A DNA stretch of 41,535 nucleotides, taken from contig NZ_JBELDZ010000014.1 of the NCBI RefSeq assembly GCF_042094015.1, positions 1-41,535 on the forward strand, read 5' to 3'. Below the pieces are notes generated by a model. It ran no database searches. It had not been told where the DNA came from and saw nothing but the letters and a program-made list of their open reading frames with translations. This DNA is from Aurantibacter sp042094015 (GTDB lineage: Bacteria > Bacteroidota > Bacteroidia > Flavobacteriales > Flavobacteriaceae). Shown here one piece after another: positions 17,252-25,688 of the stretch (positions are counted from its first letter, which is position 1; the number at the start of each line of letters is the position of its first letter). Position numbers and translations under genes: made by a program.

Positions 17252-18760
17252 TTAACAAACTTCTATTAACTTATTAATACGTTTTAAGGTTTCTAGTTTT
17301 CCTATTAAGTACATAATATCAAAAACGTCTGGACCACTTAATCCACCAACTAAAGCTAAACGTAAAGGCATCATAATTTTACCAAAACCAATCTCTTTAG
17401 AAGTTATCCAGCCTTTTATAGTGCTTTGTAATTGTTCTACATCAAAATCGTTTACAGATTCTACAATTTCAACTAATTCTTCTAATAAAGGCTTTGTGTC
17501 TTCTTTTACAGCTTTCTTTAAACCTTTCTCATCGAATGTATTTGGTGTAACAAAGAAAAAATGACTTAAGTCCCAAAAATCACTTATAAACGTTGCGCGT
17601 TCTTTTATTTTATAAACTACTAATTCGATAAAATTTACATCTATATCTTTTAACTCTTCTCTTTGAGATTTAAAAGCTTCAGCTAATTCATAGTTGCTTT
17701 GCTCTTGCATATATTGGTGATTAAACCACTTCGTTTTGTCTGGATCAAAACGTGCGCCTGCTTTGTTAACCTTCCCTAAATCAAAAGCCGAAATTAACTC
17801 TTTCATTGAAAAAATTTCTTGTTCAGTTCCTGGATTCCAACCTAAAAAGGCTAAGAAATTAACTACAGATTCTGAAAAATAACCTTCTTCTTTATAGCCT
17901 TTAGAAACTTCTCCACTTGGAGATTTATATTCTAATGGAAATACTGGAAAACCTAATTTATCGCCATCACGCTTGCTTAATTTTCCTTTTCCTGTTGGTT
18001 TTAATATTAATGGTAAATGTGCAAATTCTGGTGGATTCCAACCAAAAGCAGTGTATAATTGATAATGTAATGCTAAACTTGGTAACCATTCTTCGCCACG
18101 AATTACGTGAGAGATTTCCATTAAATGATCGTCTACAATATTTGCTAAATGATAGGTTGGCATACCATCGCTTTTAAACAAAACTTTATCATCTAAAACA
18201 TTCGTGTCAATTTTAATATCTCCACGGATTATATCTTTTAAATGAAGAATTTCGTCTTGTGGTGATTTAAATCGAATCACATAATCTTCTCCTGCTTCAA
18301 TTTTAGCAGTAACTTCTTCTACCGAAAGACTTAAAGAATTATCTAATTTTTCTCGATTATGCCAATTATAAATAAACGTTTTACCGTTTTCTTCATGACT
18401 TTTTCTATGTTTGTCTAAAGCCTCTGAGGTGTCAAAAGCATAATATGCGTTTCCAGACGCTATAAGCTGATCCGCATATTGACGATATAGATGTTTGCGT
18501 TCGCTTTGTTTATAAGGACCATAGTTGCCTCCAGCATTTGGACCTTCGTCTATAGTCATATTACACCAATTTAAAGACTTAGTGATGTAATCTTCTGCTC
18601 CTTCAACAAAACGTTTTTGGTCTGTATCTTCTATTCTTAAAATAAAAGTTCCGTTGTGCTTTTTAGCAAATAAATAGTTAAATAAAGCAGTACGAACACC
18701 ACCAATATGTAATGGTCCAGTTGGACTTGGTGCAAAACGCACACGAACATTCTTAGTCAT
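17252..18760 (-). CDS. gltX: Glutamyl-tRNA synthetase
   Basis: A class I aminoacyl-tRNA synthetase that charges tRNA-Glu. Signatures are FAPSPTGPLHIGG (9-21) with the HIGH-equivalent HIGG (18-21), the RIEDTD motif (42-47), and the KMSKS-equivalent KLSKR (260-264). The C-terminal anticodon-binding helical domain follows, and 502 residues is the usual length. glnS is also present in this window, so this enzyme need only act as a discriminating GluRS; that is an inference. It is transcribed alone, with an exact TAnnTTTG box 19 bp upstream and a strong terminator. Confidence 0.98.
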   Translation of the reverse strand: MTKNVRVRFAPSPTGPLHIGGVRTALFNYLFAKKHNGTFILRIEDTDQKRFVEGAEDYITKSLNWCNMTIDEGPNAGGNYGPYKQSERKHLYRQYADQLIASGNAYYAFDTSEALDKHRKSHEENGKTFIYNWHNREKLDNSLSLSVEEVTAKIEAGEDYVIRFKSPQDEILHLKDIIRGDIKIDTNVLDDKVLFKSDGMPTYHLANIVDDHLMEISHVIRGEEWLPSLALHYQLYTAFGWNPPEFAHLPLILKPTGKGKLSKRDGDKLGFPVFPLEYKSPSGEVSKGYKEEGYFSESVVNFLAFLGWNPGTEQEIFSMKELISAFDLGKVNKAGARFDPDKTKWFNHQYMQEQSNYELAEAFKSQREELKDIDVNFIELVVYKIKERATFISDFWDLSHFFFVTPNTFDEKGLKKAVKEDTKPLLEELVEIVESVNDFDVEQLQSTIKGWITSKEIGFGKIMMPLRLALVGGLSGPDVFDIMYLIGKLETLKRINKLIEVC

Positions 18761-18779
18761 AAAAATAATTTTATAACTG

Positions 18780-18787
18780 CAAAGATA
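18780..18787 (-). promoter_or_regulatory. gltX promoter -7 element
   Basis: Minus strand reads TATCTTTG, an exact TAnnTTTG match, 19 bp before the gltX ATG. An imperfect inverted repeat, TCTTTAT / ATAAAGA (18791-18806), lies directly upstream between the expected -7 and -33 positions; its meaning is unknown. Confidence 0.5.
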
Positions 18788-18827
18788 TAGTCTTTATCTA
18801 TAAAGATAAAACAGATGTTATTTTAGT

Positions 18828-19667
18828 TTAAAACTTTGTATAAACACCAAAGTTTACCGCTGCTCTTTTAGCAACGTTGTTTCCTGAAAAAGCACCTCCA
18901 AAACTAGCTGTTAAACCTATTTTTTGTGTTATTTCTAAAAGAGCTTTTAAGCCATAAGCTGTAAATTCTTGGTTATTCACATAAGTTCCTGTTAAAAGGT
19001 TTTCTATAGGTAAATTAGTGTCTTTTTCATTTTTAAATGAACTAACAACGTCTAAATAAGCAACAATCCACAGCCTTTTAAATGTCTTGTAACCAGCTTC
19101 TCCTCCAATTCTAAAATTAGAACTGTAATTGTTAAATCTAGCATTTACTCCTGTAAATCCTTGTATATAAAAATCCGTAAAACCTCTACCTATATTTAAT
19201 GTTGGGGTTAAGGTCCAAGTATCATAACCTGTTCTTAATCCTGTTTTAGTGTCGTAATTTCCAGTATTAGCTTCAATATTTAATTGCCCAGAAATCACCC
19301 ACTTTTTATTATAAAAATTATGTTTTAAGCCAAGTTCTATATTACCTAAGGCATTGTTGGATCCATTATTTGTAATTGGAATGGTGTTTGAAAAAGTAGC
19401 ATCTCCAGCTTTTAAAATTTTAAATGGTACACTTGCTATTAAAGTAGTTTTATCTGTTAAACCATATTCTGTATATAATTGTATAGTGTTATCTGTTATG
19501 GTTCTTTCTGTTTGGTAATCCGGGCTTCCAAACTGATTATTATAATTAGCTATAGAACTAAAACTTAACTGAGTAAAACCTTCGCCTTTTTTCTTTGTCC
19601 ATGCGCTTTGTGCTTGTATTAATTGAGATACAGTTATAAAGATGAGAAGTAAAATAAGGCGTTTCAT
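18828..19667 (-). CDS. Outer-membrane beta-barrel (transporter-like) protein
   Basis: A 279-residue exported protein with signal peptide MKRLILLLIFITVSQLIQAQ (cleavage after about residue 18-20). The mature part is a regular succession of amphipathic strands (TIQLYTEYGLTDKTTLIASVPFKI, NIELGLKHNFYNKKWVISGQL, RLWIVAYLDVVSSF) and ends in NFGVYTKF with a terminal Phe. The strand and turn pattern resembles the MetA-pathway phenol-degradation-like outer-membrane family often labelled transporter; the substrate is not known. It is a single gene between gltX and the DUF4175 gene. The barrel call is fairly sure, the family weaker. Confidence 0.7.
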   Translation of the reverse strand: MKRLILLLIFITVSQLIQAQSAWTKKKGEGFTQLSFSSIANYNNQFGSPDYQTERTITDNTIQLYTEYGLTDKTTLIASVPFKILKAGDATFSNTIPITNNGSNNALGNIELGLKHNFYNKKWVISGQLNIEANTGNYDTKTGLRTGYDTWTLTPTLNIGRGFTDFYIQGFTGVNARFNNYSSNFRIGGEAGYKTFKRLWIVAYLDVVSSFKNEKDTNLPIENLLTGTYVNNQEFTAYGLKALLEITQKIGLTASFGGAFSGNNVAKRAAVNFGVYTKF

Positions 19668-19757
19668 AAAATATGTTTTTAGACTTAGTTGTAAACTGTT
19701 TTAATTCCTTACAAATTACTCAAAATAGTATGTTATTTATATTAAAAAATAAAACAG

Positions 19758-19765
19758 TAATTTAG
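19758..19765 (+). promoter_or_regulatory. Possible promoter for the DUF4175 - ybeY run
   Basis: TAATTTAG matches TAnnTTTG in all but one fixed base, with TTTA (19736-19739) 18 bp upstream as a -33 candidate. It would give a leader of about 20 nt in front of the CTG at 19792, which fits the proposed non-ATG start. Confidence 0.4.
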
Positions 19766-19791
19766 TATGTTAAATACAAAACACTATAATT

Positions 19792-22700
19792 CTGAATTCA
19801 TTCAATAATATACAAGATAAATTACAGCAATTTGTAAGTAAATATTACACAAATAAGTTAATTAAAGGCGTTATTTTGTTTTTTACAATTGGGTTATTGT
19901 ATTTTATATTAACTCTTCTGGTTGAACATTTTTTATGGCTTAATTCTTCTTTAAGAACTATTTTATTTTGGATGGTTGTTTTGGTAGAGGCAAGTCTTTT
20001 TGTTGTTTTTATAGTTGTTCCTTTGATTTATTTATTTAAAATTAAAAAAGGGCTTAATTTTAATGAAGCCTCTAAACTTATTGGAGAACATTTTCCAGAA
20101 GTTAAAGATAAATTAACCAATGTATTGCAGTTAAAAGAAGATAACTCTAACTCGGAATTAATCTTAGCAAGCATTAATCAAAAATCGGAAGAACTAAGTC
20201 CAATTTCATTTAAAAATGCTGTTAATTTTAGATCAAATACCAAATATTTAAAATACGCACTAATTCCATTGTTAATTTTAATTGCTTTTTATGTGTCTGG
20301 AAAGATTGATTGGTTTAGTAAAAGTTACAATAGAGTAATTAATTACAATGTAGCTTATGAGCCGCCAGCTCCATTTAAATTTTTTGTAATAAATGAAAAA
20401 TTAGAAACAGTAGAAAACAAACCTCTAACACTTTTTATTGAAACAGTTGGAGATGTTGTTCCAGAAAATGCGAGCATTAAATTTAATAACGAAAATTACT
20501 TTATAGAATCTAAAGGCTCTGGTGTTTTTCAGTATACATTTAATCGTGTAAACCAACCTATTACTTTTAATTTATCTGCTAATAATGTCACCTCAAAACC
20601 TTATACAATTAGCCTAATAAATGCGCCACAAATTATAAGTTTTGAAATGACTTTAGATTACCCATCTTATACTGGTAAAAAAGATGAAACTCTAAAAAGT
20701 ATTGGTAATGCCATAATACCTCAAGGTACAAAAGTAACTTGGAATGTTAAGAGTAAATCTACAGAAGAACTTATGTTTTATTCTAAAGATACTTTAGCTT
20801 TCTCTAAAGTGAATTCAGGTTTATTTAATCTAACTAACCGTATTTACAATACAATAGATTATACTTTAAGCACAACAAATAAAAGCCTTAATAATTATGA
20901 AAACTTCGCATTCAGCTTAAAAGTAATTAAGGATCAGTATCCTGAAATTAGTGTACAATCTAAAATAGATTCTTTAGACTTGCAAACACTTTATTTTTAT
21001 GGAGAAGCAAGTGATGATTACGGGTTAAATCGCTTAGAATTAGTGTATTACCCTGTAAGCAACGAGAATCAAATCAAAACTCAGAAGATCACAATTTCTA
21101 ATGGGAATTTTTCTGAGTTTATAACTAGTTTCCCTAACAATCTTTCTATTGAAGAAGGCAAGGCTTATGAATTATATTTCCAAGTGTATGATAACGATGC
21201 CTCAATAAAAAACAAGAAAACCAAGAGTAAAGCCTTCACTTTTAGAAAAAGAACTAATTCTGAAGAAGAACAAAAGCAATTACAAGAACAAAGTAAAACA
21301 ATTCAGGATTTAAGCAAATCTTTAAAACAATTAGATAAACAAGAAAATGAACTACAGGAATTATCTAAAACTCAGAAAGAAAAATCTACATTAAGTTTTA
21401 ACGATAAAAAGAAAATTGAGCAATTTTTGGAACGCCAAAAAAATCAAAAGAAATTGATGCAAGATTTCAATAAAAAATTGAAAGATAATTTAAAGGAATT
21501 CCAGAAAAAAAATAATGAATTACCCAAAGAAGAAGGACAGCCTAAAGATCAATTTAAAGAAGATTTAAAAAAACGTCTTCAGGAAAATGAAGAAAAACTT
21601 AAAGAAGACGAGAAGCTTTTAGAGGAACTTGAAAAGCTAATGGAGAAATTTGATAAAGAACAGTTTTCTGAAAAAATGAATAACTTATCTAGTAAATCAA
21701 AGAATCAAAAAAAGAGCTTAGAGCAAATATTAGAATTGACGAAAAAATATTATGTTACGAAAAAACTTGAAAAAATTGGTAAGGAATTGGATGAGTTAGC
21801 AAAAAAACAAGATGCACTAGCTAATAAAAATGACAACAAAAATACCAAAGAAGAACAAGACAAGTTAAATGAAGCGTTTAATGAGCTAAAAATACAATTA
21901 GACGAATTAGAAAAGGATAACAAGAACCTAAAAAACCCAATTAAATTGCCTCGAAACAAAAACATAGAGGAGAATGTTTCAGAAGACCAAAAAGAAGCTT
22001 CAGAGGCTTTAAAAGAAGAGCAAGAAAGTCAAGAGCAATTAGAAAAAGAGACTTCAAAGAAAAAAGCAAAAAAGAAACAAAAAAGTGCAGCACAACAACT
22101 CAAGAAAATGAGTATGAGTATGCAAAAAAGTATGCAAGGTGCACAACAGGAAAAAATGGAAGAAGATACAGCTATGCTTCGCCAAATATTAGATAATTTA
22201 GTCTTGTTTTCCTTTAATCAAGAAGCTAATATGGATGCTTTTTCTAATATAGATGTTAACCACAGCGAATATTCTAAGTACTTAAGAAGACAAAACGATT
22301 TAAAATCTAATTTTGAACACATAGACGATAGCTTATTTGCATTATCTCTTCGTCAGCCTAAAATCTCAGAGAAAGTTAATACAGAAATCAGTAATGTCTA
22401 TTATAATATTGATAAAGCATTAGCTCAGTTAGCAGAAAATGATTTATATAAGGCCACCGGAACACAACAATATGCTATTACTGCCGCAAATACATTAGCA
22501 GATTTTCTAAGTGATATTTTAGATCAAATGCAAAATCAGCAAATGGGAATGCCAGCTCCTGGAGAAGGAGAAGGAGGAATGCCAATGCCCGATATTATAA
22601 TCTCTCAAGAAGAATTAGCTAAGAAAATGGAGAAAGGTTCTAAAAAAGGTGATGAAGGTAAAGATGGAGAGAAAGGTGAAAAGGGAGAAAAAGGAAAGGA

Positions 22701-23316
22701 AGGAAAGAAGGGTAAAGATGGCGAAAGTGGTGAGTCTGGTAAAAGTGGGAAATCTGGAGAAGCAGGAAAATCCGGTAAAAACGGAAAGCCTGGCGAAAAT
22801 GGACAAGAAGGCAAAAATGGAAAAGGAAAAGGGAAATCTGGTGAAGGGAAAGACGGTAATAATCCAGTAGGCAAGCCTGGAGCTTCAGAAAAAATGAATG
22901 GTGAATTGTTTCAAATATATCAACAACAGCAAATGCTTCGTCAAGCTTTAGAAGAGCGTTTAGAACGCGACGGAATTAGAGAGAAAGGAGACGCTTCAAA
23001 ATTAATTAAAGAAATGGAGCAAGTAGAATTAGATATTTTGAATAAAGGTTTCACACAAGAAACAGCTTCTAAAATGAAAAACATTCAGCATCAGTTAATG
23101 AAATTAGAAAAAGCAACATTACAACAAAATGAAGACACAAAACGTAAATCGGAAGCTAATAAAAAAGAGTTTGAAAACACATCTACAAATCAAATAGAAA
23201 CCGCAAAACAATATTTTAATACAACTGAAATATTAAACAAACAACATTTACCTTTGCAGCCAATCTATAAGCAAAAAGTACAACAGTATTTTAAACAGGA
23301 TAATGATAAATTATAA
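19792..23316 (+). CDS. DUF4175-family membrane protein with coiled coil and collagen-like tract
   Basis: A large (about 1174-residue) protein of a Bacteroidetes family of unknown function. Numbered from the CTG, two or three membrane segments lie near the N-terminus (about 27-80 and 150-170). A beta-rich extracytoplasmic region follows (about 190-490), then a very long charged coiled coil (about 490-760). After that come a helical region and a run of 20 Gly-X-Y triplets (nt 22648-22827, about residues 953-1012), then a final helical part. No ATG exists in frame: a TAA lies at 19771, and the reading frame continues through LNSFNNIQDKLQQF, which matches my memory of family N-termini (MN...IQ.KL..F). 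CTG at 19792 is therefore the likely start; TTG at 19876 would cut off 28 conserved-looking residues. It overlaps ybeY by 14 bp. Confidence 0.8.
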   Translation: MNSFNNIQDKLQQFVSKYYTNKLIKGVILFFTIGLLYFILTLLVEHFLWLNSSLRTILFWMVVLVEASLFVVFIVVPLIYLFKIKKGLNFNEASKLIGEHFPEVKDKLTNVLQLKEDNSNSELILASINQKSEELSPISFKNAVNFRSNTKYLKYALIPLLILIAFYVSGKIDWFSKSYNRVINYNVAYEPPAPFKFFVINEKLETVENKPLTLFIETVGDVVPENASIKFNNENYFIESKGSGVFQYTFNRVNQPITFNLSANNVTSKPYTISLINAPQIISFEMTLDYPSYTGKKDETLKSIGNAIIPQGTKVTWNVKSKSTEELMFYSKDTLAFSKVNSGLFNLTNRIYNTIDYTLSTTNKSLNNYENFAFSLKVIKDQYPEISVQSKIDSLDLQTLYFYGEASDDYGLNRLELVYYPVSNENQIKTQKITISNGNFSEFITSFPNNLSIEEGKAYELYFQVYDNDASIKNKKTKSKAFTFRKRTNSEEEQKQLQEQSKTIQDLSKSLKQLDKQENELQELSKTQKEKSTLSFNDKKKIEQFLERQKNQKKLMQDFNKKLKDNLKEFQKKNNELPKEEGQPKDQFKEDLKKRLQENEEKLKEDEKLLEELEKLMEKFDKEQFSEKMNNLSSKSKNQKKSLEQILELTKKYYVTKKLEKIGKELDELAKKQDALANKNDNKNTKEEQDKLNEAFNELKIQLDELEKDNKNLKNPIKLPRNKNIEENVSEDQKEASEALKEEQESQEQLEKETSKKKAKKKQKSAAQQLKKMSMSMQKSMQGAQQEKMEEDTAMLRQILDNLVLFSFNQEANMDAFSNIDVNHSEYSKYLRRQNDLKSNFEHIDDSLFALSLRQPKISEKVNTEISNVYYNIDKALAQLAENDLYKATGTQQYAITAANTLADFLSDILDQMQNQQMGMPAPGEGEGGMPMPDIIISQEELAKKMEKGSKKGDEGKDGEKGEKGEKGKEGKKGKDGESGESGKSGKSGEAGKSGKNGKPGENGQEGKNGKGKGKSGEGKDGNNPVGKPGASEKMNGELFQIYQQQQMLRQALEERLERDGIREKGDASKLIKEMEQVELDILNKGFTQETASKMKNIQHQLMKLEKATLQQNEDTKRKSEANKKEFENTSTNQIETAKQYFNTTEILNKQHLPLQPIYKQKVQQYFKQDNDKL
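22648..22827 (+). repeat. Collagen-like Gly-X-Y tract (20 triplets)
   Basis: In-frame coding repeat of 9-bp units inside the DUF4175 gene: GDE GKD GEK GEK GEK GKE and so on to GKG, 20 consecutive Gly-X-Y triplets. Proline is almost absent (one), while Lys and Glu/Asp alternate (KGE and KGD contexts), as in proline-poor bacterial collagen-like helices. The DNA repeat is degenerate, with mixed GGT, GGA and GGC glycine codons. Confidence 0.9.
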
Positions 23317-23719
23317 CTACGAAACTGAATTTAATTTAGAAAACGAATTACTTTTAACAGACTGGATTAATCAGGTTGTTAAAAATCACAATTGTAATAT
23401 TCAAGAAGTAAATTATATTTTTGTTGATGATGAATATCAGCACAAATTAAATCTCAAGTTTTTAAATCACGACACCTTAACTGATATAATTAGTTTTGAT
23501 TATTCTATAGGAAACAATTTACAAGGCGATATTTATATTTCTATTGAACGCGTTATAGACAACGCTAAAGATTTTAAAGTTTCTTTTTTAGATGAATTAC
23601 ATCGTGTACTAATTCATGGTATTTTACATTATTGTGGGTTTAAAGACAAAACAGATCAAGACGCTAAAATTATGCGTTCCATGGAAGATGAAGCTTTAAA
23701 AATTCTATCCAATAAATAA
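23303..23719 (+). CDS. ybeY: Endoribonuclease YbeY
   Basis: A 138-residue metal-dependent endoribonuclease for 16S rRNA 3'-end maturation and ribosome quality control. It has the N-terminal LNLKFLNHDTLTDIISFDYS block (48-67) typical of YbeY and the metal-binding HGILHYCGFKDKTDQD (105-120) with His105 and His109. The third ligand is usually the His of GYDH; here the position is GFKD, a pattern I recall from other Bacteroidetes, so Asp or another residue may complete the site. The start overlaps the DUF4175 gene by 14 bp, which suggests coupled translation. Very likely. Confidence 0.93.
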   Translation: MINYNYETEFNLENELLLTDWINQVVKNHNCNIQEVNYIFVDDEYQHKLNLKFLNHDTLTDIISFDYSIGNNLQGDIYISIERVIDNAKDFKVSFLDELHRVLIHGILHYCGFKDKTDQDAKIMRSMEDEALKILSNK

Positions 23720-23729
23720 ACGATTACAG

Positions 23730-23737
23730 TATCTTTG
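23730..23737 (+). promoter_or_regulatory. mnmG promoter -7 element
   Basis: TATCTTTG is an exact TAnnTTTG match 11 bp after the ybeY stop. Transcription would begin near 23744, so the parS site at 23757-23772 lies in the mnmG leader. Confidence 0.5.
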
Positions 23738-23756
23738 CAAAAATTATATTTCTTAA

Positions 23757-23772
23757 TGTTTCACGTGAAACA
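23757..23772. other. parS centromere-like site (ParB binding)
   Basis: TGTTTCACGTGAAACA is a perfect 16-bp palindrome and identical to the bacterial parS consensus (TGTTnCACGTGAAACA). It lies 14 bp before the mnmG ATG. parS sites load ParB for chromosome segregation and cluster near the replication origin in many bacteria. The sequence match is exact; function in this organism is inferred from conservation of the ParB-parS pair. Confidence 0.9.
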
Positions 23773-23786
23773 ATACACCTAGGATT

Positions 23787-25658
23787 ATGTTTAACGAAAT
23801 TTATGATGTAATAGTTGTTGGTGCAGGCCATGCTGGAAGCGAAGCTGCTGCTGCTGCTGCAAATATGGGATCAAAAACCCTGCTGATAACTATGAGTCTT
23901 CAAAACATTGCTCAAATGTCTTGTAATCCTGCTATGGGCGGAATTGCTAAAGGCCAAATAGTTAGAGAAATTGATGCTTTAGGCGGATATAGTGGTATAG
24001 TTTCAGACACATCTGCTATTCAATTTAAAATGTTGAATAAGTCTAAAGGACCGGCAATGTGGAGTCCAAGAGTGCAAAGTGATAGAATGCGTTTTGCAGA
24101 AGATTGGCGAACACTTTTAGAAAATACAGAAAATCTTGATTTCTATCAAGAAATGGTGTCTGGATTAATAGTAGAGAACAACAAGGTTGTTGGTGTAAAA
24201 ACATCACTTGGTGTAGAAATTAGATCTAGATCTGTAGTGTTAACAAATGGTACTTTTTTAAATGGATTAATTCATATAGGTGATAAAAACTTTGGTGGCG
24301 GAAGAGCTGGAGAAAGAAATTCTATAGGAATAACAGAACAACTAATTACTTTGGGTTTTGAATCTGGAAGAATGAAGACAGGAACACCACCAAGAGTGGA
24401 TGGAAGGTCTTTAGACTTTTCTAAAATGACTGAACAACCAGGAGACGTTAATCCTGATAAGTTTTCATATTTAGATATTACAAAGCCGTTAACAAAACAA
24501 CGCTCTTGTCATATGTCTTACACAAGTGAAACGGTTCACGATTTACTTAGAGAAGGCTTTGACAGAAGCCCAATGTTTAATGGAAGAATAAAAAGTCTTG
24601 GACCCAGATATTGTCCTTCAATAGAAGATAAAATAAATAGGTTTGCTGATAAGAATAAACACCAATTATTTGTTGAACCAGAAGGATGGAATACCTGCGA
24701 ATATTACATTAATGGTTTCTCAACATCACTTCCAGAAGATGTTCAATTTAAAGCATTAAGATCAGTAGTTGGATTTGAAAACGTAAAGTTTTTTAGACCA
24801 GGATACGCTATTGAATATGATTATTTTCAACCAACACAATTAAAGCACACATTAGAGACAAAGCTGGTAAGTGGTTTGTATTTTGCTGGACAAATTAACG
24901 GAACAACAGGTTATGAAGAAGCAGCTTCTCAAGGACTAATGGCTGGAATAAATGCAGCATTAAAGGTTCAAGATCGTGAACCATTTATCTTAAAAAGAGA
25001 CGAAGCTTATATAGGTGTTTTAATAGATGATCTTATTACAAAAGGAACAGAAGAACCTTATAGAATGTTTACGTCTAGAGCAGAATATAGAACACTGCTT
25101 AGGCAGGATAATGCGGATTTAAGATTAACACCAAAAGGTTTTGATTTAGGTTTAGCATCAGAAAAGCGTCTAAAACGAATGGAAGAAAAACACTCAAGAG
25201 CACAAAATTTTGTAGACTTTTTTAAGGAAACAAGTGTGACGCCAAAAGAAGTAAATCCAATATTAGTTGCAAAAGATTCTGCTGAAGTAAAGCAACAAGA
25301 TAAGATGTTTAAGTTATTTGCAAGACCAAATATTACAATGGAAGACATGAAACAAATAGAAAGTGTTTCAAACTATTTAACAACAAACAACCTAGATAAC
25401 GAAGAATTAGAACAGGCAGAAATACAAGTTAAATACGCAGGATATATTAATAAAGAAAAACTAAACGCAGACAAACTAAAACGTTTAGAAAACATTAAAA
25501 TACCTGAGGGATTTGACTACTCAAAACTACAATCTATGAGTTTAGAGGCAAGAGAAAAGCTCAACAACATTCAGCCCATAACCATATCTCAAGCTAGTAG
25601 AGTAAGTGGTGTTTCCCCAAGTGACATTTCTGTTCTTTTAGTTTTTTTAGGAAGATAA
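23787..25658 (+). CDS. mnmG: tRNA uridine-5-carboxymethylaminomethyl synthesis enzyme MnmG (GidA)
   Basis: The FAD enzyme that, with MnmE, modifies the wobble uridine (U34) of several tRNAs. The 623 residues start with the flavin motif VVGAGHAGSEAA (10-21). Family blocks follow: CNPAMGGIAKGQIVREIDAL (46-65), GRMKTGTPPRVDG, CPSIEDKINRF and YFAGQINGTTGYEEAASQG. The C-terminus is the MnmE-interacting helical domain ending in SQASRVSGVSPSDISVLLVFLG. Length and motifs are normal. mnmE is not in the window. Two parS-like sites flank the gene, and a TAnnTTTG box precedes it. Very sure. Confidence 0.98.
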   Translation: MFNEIYDVIVVGAGHAGSEAAAAAANMGSKTLLITMSLQNIAQMSCNPAMGGIAKGQIVREIDALGGYSGIVSDTSAIQFKMLNKSKGPAMWSPRVQSDRMRFAEDWRTLLENTENLDFYQEMVSGLIVENNKVVGVKTSLGVEIRSRSVVLTNGTFLNGLIHIGDKNFGGGRAGERNSIGITEQLITLGFESGRMKTGTPPRVDGRSLDFSKMTEQPGDVNPDKFSYLDITKPLTKQRSCHMSYTSETVHDLLREGFDRSPMFNGRIKSLGPRYCPSIEDKINRFADKNKHQLFVEPEGWNTCEYYINGFSTSLPEDVQFKALRSVVGFENVKFFRPGYAIEYDYFQPTQLKHTLETKLVSGLYFAGQINGTTGYEEAASQGLMAGINAALKVQDREPFILKRDEAYIGVLIDDLITKGTEEPYRMFTSRAEYRTLLRQDNADLRLTPKGFDLGLASEKRLKRMEEKHSRAQNFVDFFKETSVTPKEVNPILVAKDSAEVKQQDKMFKLFARPNITMEDMKQIESVSNYLTTNNLDNEELEQAEIQVKYAGYINKEKLNADKLKRLENIKIPEGFDYSKLQSMSLEAREKLNNIQPITISQASRVSGVSPSDISVLLVFLGR

Positions 25659-25665
25659 AGAACAA

Positions 25666-25681
25666 TGTTCCACGTGGAACT
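25666..25681. other. Second parS-like site, downstream of mnmG
   Basis: TGTTCCACGTGGAACT contains a perfect 14-bp palindrome (GTTCCACGTGGAAC, 25667-25680) and differs from the known parS variant TGTTCCACGTGGAACA only in the last base. It lies 7 bp past the mnmG stop and overlaps a possible upstream ATG of the next gene. Confidence 0.8.
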
Positions 25682-25688
25682 ATTGCAA

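Noticed and set aside
22605..22874. Pro/Phe/Ser-rich reading frames on the minus strand
   Set aside because: They are the antisense image of the Gly-X-Y repeat in the DUF4175 gene and have no start context.
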